DNA of 12,790 nucleotides from an uncultured Oscillibacter sp. (GTDB taxonomy: Bacteria; Bacillota; Clostridia; Oscillospirales; Oscillospiraceae), in the NCBI RefSeq assembly GCF_910579365.1, contig NZ_CAJTUX010000072.1:1-12790 (forward strand). The letters are read 5' to 3'. The number at the start of each line of letters is the position of its first letter. Position 1 is the first letter of the stretch. Below the pieces are notes generated by a model, which was not told the DNA's origin, ran no database searches, and was given only the letters and a program-made list of their open reading frames with translations. Positions 7,010 to 12,790 of this stretch are shown here, piece after piece. The translations under genes and the position numbers were made by a program.

Positions 7010-7981
7010 TCAGTACCCTCTCGTCCGGTCCACCAGACCCTGTAAGGGCCGCCCGGCTCCGTAGTTCCGAAGGTCCCGGCAGAACAGCTCCACGTTCCGG
7101 TCGCAGGTGTAGCCCAGGGTCATATTCCCCGAGACATGGGGCGTGAGGATGAGGTTCCGGGCCGTCCAGAGGGGATGGTCCGGCGGCAGGGGTTCCGGGT
7201 CCATCACGTCCAGAGCCGCCCCGCCCAGGGTTCCGGCGTTCAGGGCCTCGATCAGGGGCTCCTGCTCAATGGCGGTGCCCCGGCCCACGTTCACCACAAA
7301 AGCGCCCAGGGGCAAAAGGGCGATGCGCCGGCGGTCCAGGATATGGCGGGTCTCCGGCGTGCCGGGAAGGGCCATGATGAGATTTTCCGTCCGGGGCAGC
7401 ACCTCGTCCAGAGCGGAGATGGGCAGCACCTCGTCATAGACCGGCTCCCGGGCCCCGCCGCTGCGGCTGAGGCCGGTGATCCGGGCGGTGCCCATGCCCC
7501 GCAGGCGCTCCGCCACATGGCATCCGATGTCCCCCAGGCCCAGGATGGTAAAGGAGTTGTCCCGAATGGAGCGGATAGGCAGCTGGTTGCTCCAGCTCCG
7601 CTTTTGGACAATCTCCCCGTATTCCGGCATCCGCCGGAGGAGCATCAGCAGCACCATCACCACATGCTCGGCAATGGTGACGCCATAGCAGTTGGAGTTG
7701 GTGAGCATGCAGTCCGGATTCGCGAAGACGGCGGGGTCCTTGCAGTAAGGGTCCACCCCAGCGTAAGAGCAGCAGTACCACTTCAGCGACGCCGGAGCCG
7801 CCCGGAGCAGGTCTATGGAGTGGGCGTAGAGCACCTCGCAATCCTGGAGACAGGTCCTGGCCTCCTCAAACCGGTCCAGGGTGAAAAAATGGGGGATGAA
7901 GCCCGCCTCCTCCGCCGCCTGGCGGATTTGGTCCCGGTGGGCCTCTGTCAGAAACTCCTGGTAGACGCAGAGATTTTTCAT
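7010..7981 (-). CDS. D-2-hydroxyacid dehydrogenase (D-isomer specific, NAD(P)-dependent)
   Basis: This enzyme class reduces a 2-oxoacid to a D-2-hydroxyacid, or the reverse, using NAD(P)H. The 323 residues follow the family plan. There is a split substrate domain (about 1-105 and 290-323), and inside it a Rossmann domain with GLGDIG (148-153). The catalytic Arg is R234 in VNVGRGT, the Glu is E263 in DVMDPEPLP, and the acid-base His is H282 in TPHVSGN. After the second strand of the Rossmann fold the sequence reads GLSRSG rather than an acidic residue, which hints at NADPH preference (inference). AAGGAGG lies 9 bases before the ATG and overlaps the stop of the upstream FAD-dehydrogenase gene, so they are translated from one message. 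The physiological substrate (glyoxylate, hydroxypyruvate, 2-oxo-branched acids) is unknown. Confidence 0.93.
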   Translation of the reverse strand: MKNLCVYQEFLTEAHRDQIRQAAEEAGFIPHFFTLDRFEEARTCLQDCEVLYAHSIDLLRAAPASLKWYCCSYAGVDPYCKDPAVFANPDCMLTNSNCYGVTIAEHVVMVLLMLLRRMPEYGEIVQKRSWSNQLPIRSIRDNSFTILGLGDIGCHVAERLRGMGTARITGLSRSGGAREPVYDEVLPISALDEVLPRTENLIMALPGTPETRHILDRRRIALLPLGAFVVNVGRGTAIEQEPLIEALNAGTLGGAALDVMDPEPLPPDHPLWTARNLILTPHVSGNMTLGYTCDRNVELFCRDLRNYGAGRPLQGLVDRTRGY

Positions 7982-7995
7982 AGCGGATGGCCTCC

Positions 7996-9585
7996 TTAAG
8001 GTTGATGATGCAGCGCCGCCTCGGCGCAGCGCATGCCGTCGGCGGCGGCGGAGAGAATGCCCCCGGCATAGCCCGCCCCCTCGCCGCAGGGGTACAGGCC
8101 CCGAATTTGGGACTGGCAGTCCCCGTTCCGAAGAATCCGGACGGGAGAGGAGCTGCGGCTTTCCACAGCGGTGAGAACGGCGTCGGGGCTGTCATAGCCC
8201 CGGAGCTTCCGCCCCAGGATGGGCAGGGCCTCCTCCAGCGCCTCCGCCGCGAAGGGGGGCAGGCAGCGGTGCAGGTCCGTCCAGGTGACGCCGGGGCGAT
8301 AACTGGGCAGGACCCTCCCCGGCCCCGCGGAGGGCCGGCGGGCCAGAAAGTCCTCCACCCGCTGGGCGGGGGCCCGGTATCCGCCGCCCCCCAGGGCGTA
8401 GGCCTCCTCCTCCAGTTGGCGCTGGAAGGCGATTCCCGCCAGGGGGGAGGCGTCCTGGCCGAAGTCCTCCGGTGTGACGCTCACCAGAATCGCGCCGTTG
8501 ATGTTCTCCCGGTCTCTGGCATACTCGCTCATGCCGTTGGTCACCACCCGTCCGGTCTCCGACGCGGCGGCCACCACCTCCCCGCCGGGGCAGACGCAGA
8601 AGGAGAACACGCCCCGCCCGCCGGGAAGATGGCAGGAGAGCTTATAGGTGGAGGCCGGCAGGCCCGGGTGACCGGCGTAACGGCGGTACTGGACGGCGTC
8701 ACAGTCCGCCTGGCGGTGCTCGATGCGCAGGCCCACAGCAAAGGGCTTGGCCTCCAGAGGGACGCCTCTGGCGTGAAGCATCGCGAAGGTGTCCCGGGCG
8801 GAGTGTCCGGGGCAGAGAATCAGCTGCGCGCAGGGAAGCCGTCGGGTTCCCTCCGGCCCGGCGGTCTCGATCTCCGTCAGAATCCCGTCTTGTATCTGGA
8901 GGTCCGTCAGCCGGGTCTCAAAACGGATATCCACCCCCAGGACCTCCAGCTCCCGGCGGAAATTCCGGAGGACGGTGTGAAGGTAGTCGGTGCCCACATG
9001 GGGCTTGGCGTCGGCGAGGATGTCCTCCGGCGCGCCGCAGGACACCAATTGTTCCAGGATAAAGCGGTGCCGGGGGTCCCGGGTCCCGGTGTTCAGCTTT
9101 CCGTCGGAGAAAGCCCCCGCGCCTCCCTCGCCGAACTGAACGTTGGACTCCGCATCCAGCTCGCCGGAGGACCAGAAGCGCTCCACGTCGGCCCGGCGCC
9201 TCTCCACCGGGCGGCCCCGCTCCAGCAGAATGGGCCGCTGGCCCGCCCTGGCCAGCACCAGCGCGGCGAAGAGTCCCGCCGGTCCCGCTCCAACCACCAC
9301 CGGCGGCAGCGCCGCCGGCCTGGGAGGCGGGAGGCGGTAGACCGGCCCCGGCTCCAGGCGGCTGACCTTCCGCCCCCGGCAGCGCCGGAGCACAGCGGCC
9401 TCGCCGTCCAGCTCCACCGCCAGGGTGTAAACCAACGTCACATCCTCCCGGGCGTCGATGCTCCGGCGCAGAACCCGGAGGGAACGAATGTCCTCTTTTT
9501 TGACCCGCAGCAGCCCGGCGGCCTGCGCGGCCAGCTCCGCCGTCCCGCCGCCGGGAGCCAGGCGGACGCCTTCCAGTTTCAGCAT
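7996..9585 (-). CDS. FAD-dependent dehydrogenase, COG2509-type oxidoreductase
   Basis: This is a 529-residue flavoprotein of the uncharacterised FAD-dependent dehydrogenase group often annotated as NAD(P)/FAD-dependent oxidoreductase. An N-terminal domain of about 90 residues precedes the FAD-binding Rossmann motif, PVVVGAGPAGLFAALVLARAG (95-115), with an ILLERG strand end at 119-124. The conserved FGEGGAGAFSDGKLNTG lies at 151-167, LCPGHSARDTF at 257-267, and the C-terminal FAD-closing segment GLYPCGEGAGYAGGILSAAADG at 496-517. I chose the ATG at 9585 over the in-frame ATG at 9612 because AAAGGAGG lies between them, a few bases before 9585. It is first in a two-gene operon with the D-2-hydroxyacid dehydrogenase 14 bases downstream, read from an extended -10 promoter at 9635-9643. 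The reaction is not established for the family. Confidence 0.92.
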   Translation of the reverse strand: MLKLEGVRLAPGGGTAELAAQAAGLLRVKKEDIRSLRVLRRSIDAREDVTLVYTLAVELDGEAAVLRRCRGRKVSRLEPGPVYRLPPPRPAALPPVVVGAGPAGLFAALVLARAGQRPILLERGRPVERRRADVERFWSSGELDAESNVQFGEGGAGAFSDGKLNTGTRDPRHRFILEQLVSCGAPEDILADAKPHVGTDYLHTVLRNFRRELEVLGVDIRFETRLTDLQIQDGILTEIETAGPEGTRRLPCAQLILCPGHSARDTFAMLHARGVPLEAKPFAVGLRIEHRQADCDAVQYRRYAGHPGLPASTYKLSCHLPGGRGVFSFCVCPGGEVVAAASETGRVVTNGMSEYARDRENINGAILVSVTPEDFGQDASPLAGIAFQRQLEEEAYALGGGGYRAPAQRVEDFLARRPSAGPGRVLPSYRPGVTWTDLHRCLPPFAAEALEEALPILGRKLRGYDSPDAVLTAVESRSSSPVRILRNGDCQSQIRGLYPCGEGAGYAGGILSAAADGMRCAEAALHHQP

Positions 9586-9634
9586 GGGTTTCCCTCCTTT
9601 TTCAAATTTCATGTTTTAAAAAATTGCGATTTTC

Positions 9635-9643
9635 ATTATAGCA
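9635..9643 (-). promoter_or_regulatory. Extended -10 promoter of the FAD-dehydrogenase/hydroxyacid-dehydrogenase operon
   Basis: The minus strand reads TGCTATAAT, a perfect -10 with the TGn extension. There is no recognisable -35 at 16 to 18 bases. The implied leader before the ATG at 9585 is about 43 bases. The promoter is divergent from the tRNA-Gln promoter, with an A/T-rich spacer between them. Confidence 0.65.
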
Positions 9644-9731
9644 CAGTTTTCATCTCAAAGGAAAGAGGCCATTCCATTTTTGCGGCAGAAAGAGGCGGAA
9701 AAGAAATTTGGAAAAAAATTTGAAAACCCTC

Positions 9732-9759
9732 TTGACAAAAGAGCATTTTTTAGTATAAT
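9732..9759 (+). promoter_or_regulatory. Consensus sigma-A promoter of tRNA-Gln
   Basis: Perfect TTGACA (9732-9737) and perfect TATAAT (9754-9759) are separated by 16 bases. A-tracts and T-tracts at about 9700-9726, including GGAAAAAAATTTGAAAA, lie just upstream and could act as an UP element. The tRNA begins about 22 bases after the -10 box, leaving a short 5' leader. Confidence 0.9.
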
Positions 9760-9781
9760 GATAGCTGTTCACCGGCAATAC

Positions 9782-9855
9782 AGCGGGTTTGTGTAAAGGT
9801 AGCACAGCAGACTCTGACTCTGTATGTGAGGGTTCGAATCCTTCACCCGCTGCCA
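9782..9855 (+). tRNA. tRNA-Gln (anticodon CUG)
   Basis: A complete cloverleaf of 74 bases can be drawn by hand. The acceptor stem AGCGGGT (9782-9788) pairs with ACCCGCT (9845-9851). The D stem GTGT pairs with GCAC around loop AAAGGTA. The anticodon stem is GCAGA/TCTGT around loop CTCTGAC, with CTG at 9814-9816 preceded by T33. The variable loop is 4 bases. The T stem GAGGG/CCTTC contains one G-T pair and carries loop TTCGAAT. G73 and an encoded CCA end (9853-9855) follow. Anticodon CUG reads CAG, so the tRNA is for glutamine. It stands alone, with its own promoter and terminator. Confidence 0.95.
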
Positions 9856-9863
9856 AACAAAAA

Positions 9864-9906
9864 ACTGCCGAAATCATTGTAATCCAATGGTTTCGGCAGT
9901 TTTTTC
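9864..9906 (+). terminator. Terminator of tRNA-Gln, probably bidirectional
   Basis: A 16-bp stem starts with ACTGCCGAAA at 9864-9873 and pairs with TTTCGGCAGT at 9891-9900; the inner six pairs contain one T-G wobble, and the loop is TAATC. Six T residues follow on the plus strand. An A-run precedes the stem, so the minus strand also has a U-tail and could stop transcription arriving from the rfbH-like remnant. Confidence 0.92.
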
Positions 9907-10345
9907 TGCGCTTATAGAATGTTTTATACTGGTAAAAACGAGGCAAATTGTGGTATCTGGCGGTAGTTTTGCAGCTTGATGCAGTGCGCCCGGCCTTTGC
10001 CGCTTTCGTGCCGGTCCAGCCGCTTATGCCCCTGGAGGCTCATAGACCGGCGACAAAGCATATGCTTGTGGCGCCGTGCCTCGCCGCGCGCCCCAATGCT
10101 GACGGCTTCCCGCAACAAGTCCAGCATTTCAGGGGTCCCGGTTGTACTCGGCCAGGAAACGCTTTTGCGGAAGTATCCACACCTGACGAAAAGCAGCCGG
10201 GTTCCTTGCAGAAGCGAAGACAGTCAGGAGAGCGTTTCCTTCGAAGGCTTCACACACGGCGAACAAATGGCCTGCTCCGTGAATACGCTTCGGCTGTATG
10301 CCCCTTGACAGAAAGTTTTCCGCCCATCGGCACACGCTGATTTGA
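9907..10345. other. Unassigned lower-GC stretch between tRNA terminator and rfbH-like remnant
   Basis: This stretch of about 440 bases holds no gene I recognise. On the minus strand the frame of the rfbH-like remnant stays open through it down to a TGA at 10129-10131. A 67-codon frame beginning MLDLLREAVSIGARGEARR (9924-10127) follows, but with no ribosome site. On the plus strand, frames of 130 (9948-10340) and 110 codons (9976-10308) overlap each other and show no domain. Base composition is mixed and poorer in GC than the neighbouring genes. I read it as decayed or non-coding DNA brought in with the remnant. No inverted repeats or copy of the tRNA end were found. Confidence 0.4.
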
Positions 10346-11160
10346 TCAGTGCTTGCTGAAAACTTTTCTTTTATCCTCTGCGCAATTTCGTTTAGCATTG
10401 CCGGTTCCATTCCGGGGTACACGCCTACCCAGAAACTCTGGCTCATCACTTGATCTGTCACATCTAAATCTCCAAATACTCGATATTCCACATCTCTTTC
10501 CAACGCTTGGAAACAGGGGTGCCGGGTCAGGTTTCCCGCAAACAGGGGACGGGTCTGGATATTATGCTCCTCCAGATAGGATACCAACTCATTCCGGGAT
10601 ACGGGACTGTCTTCCTGCACAGTAATGAGGAACCCAAACCAACTTGGTCTTGTGTTCGGTTCACTTTCAGGCAACATCAGGTATCGTTCCAGCGGTGATA
10701 AACACATTCGCAGATAGGTCCAGTTTTCCTGGCGCTTAGAAACAAACGCGCTTAACTTTTTCAACTGCGCCGTGCCGATTGCCGCTTGCAAATCAGTGGC
10801 TTTCAGGTTAAAGCCCAGATGAGAATACACATACTTATGGTCATACCCCACCGGGAGCGTCCCAAACTGGCCGGTGAACCGATGGCCGCATTTATTATCC
10901 TCTCCGCCGGAACAAACACAGTCCCGGCCCCAATCCCGCAGGGAACGTATAATCTTATGGAGCAATGGGTTGCTGGTATAGATCGCGCCGCCCTCGCCCA
11001 TGGTGATATGATGGGCCGGATAAAAACTGGATGTGCCGATATCCCCAATCGTTCCTGTCTTGCGCCAAACGCCGTCCAGGTAATATTCCGCTCCCAAAGC
11101 ATCGCAGTTGTCTTCGATCAGCCATACCGATCCTTCCCGCTGCGTCAATCTTCTGCGTTT
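10129..11160 (-). pseudogene. rfbH: 5'-truncated rfbH-like CDP-4-keto-6-deoxyglucose-3-dehydrase (DegT/DnrJ family)
   Basis: The C-terminal half of a PLP-dependent sugar dehydrase of the RfbH/E1 type is present; in CDP-dideoxyhexose synthesis this enzyme removes the C3 hydroxyl for O-antigen-type sugars. Similarity begins at VWLIEDNCDALG (codon V at 11125-11127) and includes SSFYPAHHITMGEGG. In that motif His takes the place of the PLP-binding Lys, as in E1 dehydrases. RSLRDWGRDCVC with nearby NKCGHRF keeps three cysteines of the iron-sulfur region. The end matches through NIQTRPLFAGNLTRHPCF and FWVGVYPGM, to about 10360. Roughly the first half of the usual protein of about 435 residues is missing, and no start codon or ribosome site is present. 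Beyond about 10350 the frame stays open for some 70 codons unlike the family. GC is near 50% in places, far below its neighbours, so it looks acquired and then broken. Confidence 0.8.
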
Positions 11161-11173
11161 TTTGACACGCTGC

Positions 11174-11205
11174 GGCGGACGGACCTCCGGGGAGGTCCGC
11201 CCGCC
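11174..11205 (-). terminator. Terminator hairpin of the HAD gene, U-tract missing
   Basis: On the minus strand a 14-bp stem with one G-U pair (11192-11205 pairs with 11174-11187) and a 4-base loop starts three bases after the HAD stop. The pairing is better on the minus strand (G-U) than on the plus strand (A-C mismatch), so it belongs to the HAD gene. The bases after the stem read GCAGCGTGTC, with no U-run. The change to lower-GC DNA occurs right there, so the tail was probably lost at the junction. Confidence 0.55.
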
Positions 11206-11207
11206 TT

Positions 11208-11828
11208 TCATTCCGCCGCGATGGCCCGGATGTCCAGCAAATCCCGCATTACACGGTTCGCCGTCCCGGCTCCGGAGGGGGCATAGAGAACGCTTGTGAC
11301 CCCTGCGTTTGCGGCGCAGTCCACATCCAGCGTCCGGTCCCCCACATAATAGACCCGGTCCCGCTCCAGGCCGTGGGCTTCCATCAGATAGAGCAGGGCG
11401 TCGGGGGCGGGCTTCCGGGGAAAGCCGTTGAGACTGGAGACCACCTCCCGAAAAAAGCGGTCCAGCCCCAGATGCTTCAGAACCGGAGCCGTGGTGCTGC
11501 CCCGGTGGGTGTAGACAAAGTGGACCGCGCCCAGGGCGGCGGCGGCCTCCAGAGCCTCCCGGGCGTGGGGCATGGCGGCGATCTCCGGATACCGTGCGCC
11601 GCTGATTTCGGAATAGCGGCGTTTGATGTCCGGAAAGGTCCGGCCGGTCTCTGCCGCCGCGCGCTGAATCACCTGGCTGACGGAGCCCTCTGTGGCCTGG
11701 CGGCGAATCTCGCCGGCGTCCATGGAGAGGCCCAGCTCCTCCAGCGTCTGGCAAAGACTGGAGACGATGACGCCGTAAGAGTCCAGCAGCGTGCCGTCCA
11801 GGTCCCAGATGAATGCTTTACCCGTCAT
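11208..11828 (-). CDS. HAD-superfamily hydrolase (phosphoglycolate-phosphatase-like)
   Basis: This 206-residue cytosolic phosphatase belongs to HAD subfamily I. Motif I is WDLDGT with nucleophile D9 and acid D11, followed by a helical cap (about 15-85). Motif II is T107 in VYTHRGS, motif III is K139 in PRKPAPD, and motif IV is GDRTLDVD with D164 and D168. The usual substrates of close relatives are small phosphoesters such as phosphoglycolate or sugar phosphates; the real one is not visible here. The ATG at 11828 is preceded by GGGAGGA at 8 bases, and a strong promoter lies about 40 bases upstream. An open frame continues upstream to 12302, but that part is only the shadow of the TauE-like gene. 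The gene is monocistronic, and its terminator appears damaged by the neighbouring remnant. Confidence 0.93.
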   Translation of the reverse strand: MTGKAFIWDLDGTLLDSYGVIVSSLCQTLEELGLSMDAGEIRRQATEGSVSQVIQRAAAETGRTFPDIKRRYSEISGARYPEIAAMPHAREALEAAAALGAVHFVYTHRGSTTAPVLKHLGLDRFFREVVSSLNGFPRKPAPDALLYLMEAHGLERDRVYYVGDRTLDVDCAANAGVTSVLYAPSGAGTANRVMRDLLDIRAIAAE

Positions 11829-11865
11829 ACGCGGTTCCTCCCTGTGTTCAATGGATGTCCCGGCC

Positions 11866-11894
11866 ATTATAACAGCTCCCGGAAGCGCTGTCCA
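11866..11894 (-). promoter_or_regulatory. Strong sigma-A promoter of the HAD gene
   Basis: On the minus strand TGGACA (11889-11894, five of six consensus positions) and perfect TATAAT (11866-11871) are 17 bases apart, and the -10 also has a TG extension (TGTTATAAT). It lies just downstream of the TauE-pair terminator and about 38 bases before the HAD start codon. Confidence 0.85.
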
Positions 11895-11906
11895 GAGGAG
11901 GGAGCG

Positions 11907-11937
11907 AAAAAGCGCCGCCTGTTCTAAGGACGGCGCT
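11907..11937 (-). terminator. Terminator of the TauE/SafE gene pair, overlapping the stop codon
   Basis: On the minus strand AGCGCCG (complement of 11931-11937) pairs with CGGCGCT (complement of 11911-11917), followed by a T-run, the complement of 11907-11911. Two further C-G pairs extend the stem past a bulge. The stop codon TAG of the second TauE-like gene lies in the loop. Confidence 0.72.
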
Positions 11938-12310
11938 GCGGTTCGTTTTGCTTTTTCTGGGGCCAGATCAGGCTGGCCCCGGAGAGGAGAAGGTACACGC
12001 CGAAGGGCTTGCGCAGCAGCTCCACATCCACGGCGTTGGAAATCCAGGCCCCGATCAGCGCGGCGAGGACAGCGATGGGCACGGCGGATTTCAGCGTGGG
12101 CTTGTCCAGATATCCGCCCCGGGCATGGCAGACCAGGGCGCTGGCGGCGGTTGGGAGGAAGAAGAGCAGGTTTACTCCCTGGGCCGTCCGCTGGTCCACC
12201 CCCAAAAACAGGGTCATCACCAGCAGCAAAAGGGTTCCGCCTCCCACGCCCCAGGCGGAGATCACGCTGGCCCCCAGGCCGCAGAGAAAGGGAATCAGCC
12301 AATCCGTCAC
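11924..12310 (-). CDS. TauE/SafE-family permease, half-length (second gene of pair)
   Basis: This 128-residue hydrophobic protein has about four membrane helices, corresponding to one half of the usual TauE/SafE permease of about 250 residues. That family exports or imports organosulfur compounds, sulfite or small anions. The first helix region carries the family signature as ISAWGVGGGTLLLL, followed by DQRTAQGVNLLFFLPTAASAL, a hydrophobic SAVPIAVLAALIGAWIS and a final FGVYLLLSGASLIWP helix. The start is GTG at 12308-12310, whose last bases overlap the TGA of the preceding gene (GTGA). This arrangement implies translational coupling and an approximately equal supply of both halves. It is presumably one subunit of a heteromeric transporter with the upstream product. 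The stop lies in the loop of the terminator. Confidence 0.88.
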   Translation of the reverse strand: MTDWLIPFLCGLGASVISAWGVGGGTLLLLVMTLFLGVDQRTAQGVNLLFFLPTAASALVCHARGGYLDKPTLKSAVPIAVLAALIGAWISNAVDVELLRKPFGVYLLLSGASLIWPQKKQNEPQRRP

Positions 12311-12660
12311 AGCAGATATTTCACCCCCGCGTAAAAGAGAAAGACGGCAAAGAGCCACTTGAGAACCGTGGTGGAGACCCTGCCGTAAAGCTTTCCGCCC
12401 AGCCAGCCGCCGAGAAGTCCTCCGGCGAGGTAAGGAAGCGCCGTCCAAAGGGACACGCCTCCCCGCCAGACGTACACTGCCGCCGACACCAGACACACCG
12501 GGAAGATCACGCCCACGCAGGTGGCGTAGAGCTTCCTCTGGCTCAGCTCCCCCCAGCGGGAGAGAATGGGCAGGAACACCATGCCCCCGCCGCCGCCGAA
12601 TAGTCCGTTCGCCAGCCCCGCCGCGCCTCCGGCGATTCGGGCCGCCCGGTTTTCCTTCAT
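12307..12660 (-). CDS. TauE/SafE-family permease, half-length (first gene of pair)
   Basis: This 117-residue hydrophobic protein is the other TauE/SafE half. After a short charged N-terminus comes the family signature GLANGLFGGGGGMVFLPIL (about residues 14-32), then a polar loop with LSQRKLYAT, and three more hydrophobic stretches (GVIFPVCLVSAAVYVW, ALPYLAGGLLGGWLGGKLYG and VLKWLFAVFLFYAGVKYLL), giving four helices. I chose the ATG at 12660 because AAAGGAGG stands just upstream; the frame extends to 12705 without a better start. The TGA overlaps the GTG of the next gene by four bases. Together the two products equal one normal eight-helix permease, so neither is likely to work alone. The transported anion cannot be told. 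Confidence 0.88.
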   Translation of the reverse strand: MKENRAARIAGGAAGLANGLFGGGGGMVFLPILSRWGELSQRKLYATCVGVIFPVCLVSAAVYVWRGGVSLWTALPYLAGGLLGGWLGGKLYGRVSTTVLKWLFAVFLFYAGVKYLL

Positions 12661-12711
12661 GCCGCCGCCTCCTTTCCTATGTACCTCCCCGGGAAGGGGA
12701 GGCAAGCCGGT

Positions 12712-12789
12712 TTATTTCAGCTTGAAGCTCTGGCAGTCGGTGCACTCCACCATGGTGGGGTTGGTCTCATGGGTGCCCACCTGAATGGT
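12712..12789 (-). CDS. C-terminal end of an unidentified protein (5' part outside window)
   Basis: Twenty-five codons and a TAA of a minus-strand frame run off the end of the window. The visible residues include TIQVGTHETNPTMVECTDCQ, with a CTDC pair near the end that could bind metal, and a basic SFKLK tail. I cannot name it. The gap to the first TauE-like gene is 51 bases, so the two might share a transcript. A small hairpin lies between them (7-bp stem CCTCCCC/GGGGAGG, 12684-12702) but has no U-run, so I do not call it a terminator. Confidence 0.5.
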   Translation of the reverse strand, partial: TIQVGTHETNPTMVECTDCQSFKLK

Positions 12790-12790
12790 G

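Noticed and set aside
9610..9612. ATG at 9612 as start of the FAD-dehydrogenase gene
   Set aside because: The strong AAAGGAGG site lies after it and a few bases before the ATG at 9585.
7987..9723. 578-codon plus-strand open frame opposite the FAD-dehydrogenase gene
   Set aside because: Antisense shadow of a gene with clear FAD-binding motifs; no ribosome site or recognisable domain.
9838..11173. tRNA 3' end duplicated as an attachment site flanking the lower-GC segment
   Set aside because: I looked for a copy of the tRNA 3' sequence near 11150-11210 and elsewhere in the segment and found none, so integration at the tRNA is not shown.
11208..12302. A 364-residue fused protein containing the HAD domain
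   Set aside because: The extra N-terminal part is the out-of-frame shadow of the second TauE-like gene. The HAD ATG at 11828 has its own ribosome site and promoter.
12684..12702. Terminator between the partial gene at the window end and the TauE-like pair
   Set aside because: The 7-bp stem is real but no U-run follows on the minus strand, so it may be a chance palindrome.
1..12790. CRISPR array, rRNA genes, complete insertion sequence or phage genes
   Set aside because: No regularly spaced repeats, no rRNA-like conserved tracts, and no transposase, integrase or phage structural domain were found in any frame.

Overview
The window looks like chromosomal DNA from a GC-rich Clostridia-type Firmicute, plausibly a gut Oscillospiraceae relative. 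The basis is the SpoIIIE/FtsK-type translocase tail, strong AGGAGG-like ribosome binding sites, a CCA-encoding tRNA gene with a perfect sigma-A promoter, and gene families common in that group. Assignment below class is inference. Most genes are roughly 60 to 75% GC by eye. One segment, about 9907-11173, is clearly poorer in GC and looks foreign or decayed.

Layout. (1) 1-735: the 3' end of ftsK on the plus strand, closed by a strong terminator. (2) 736-4237: a minus-strand block of recG and, upstream of it, the thyA-folA operon for dTMP synthesis and dihydrofolate recycling. The U-tract of the folA terminator seems to overlap the -35 box of the recG promoter. (3) 4403-6780: a plus-strand unit of an AraC-family regulator and a MATE exporter, ending in a terminator. 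(4) 6787-6947: a near-symmetrical hairpin element of about 161 bp with terminal inverted repeats and TA ends, best read as a MITE. (5) 7010-9643: a minus-strand operon of a COG2509-type FAD-dependent dehydrogenase and a D-2-hydroxyacid dehydrogenase. (6) 9732-9906: a single tRNA-Gln(CUG) with its own promoter and terminator. (7) 9907-11173: a lower-GC scar with a 5'-truncated rfbH-like sugar dehydrase remnant and about 440 bp I cannot assign. (8) 11174-11894: a HAD-family hydrolase with a near-consensus promoter; its terminator hairpin has lost its U-tract at the junction with the scar. (9) 11907-12660: a two-gene TauE/SafE permease in which each gene encodes half of the usual protein. (10) 12712-12790: the last 25 codons of an unidentified minus-strand gene.

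The genes are mostly housekeeping or common accessory functions. I see no phage, CRISPR, toxin-antitoxin or defence cluster, and no convincing new multi-gene system. The signals most worth following are the hairpin element after the MATE gene, the foreign remnant between the tRNA and the HAD gene, and the overlapping regulatory signals between folA and recG.
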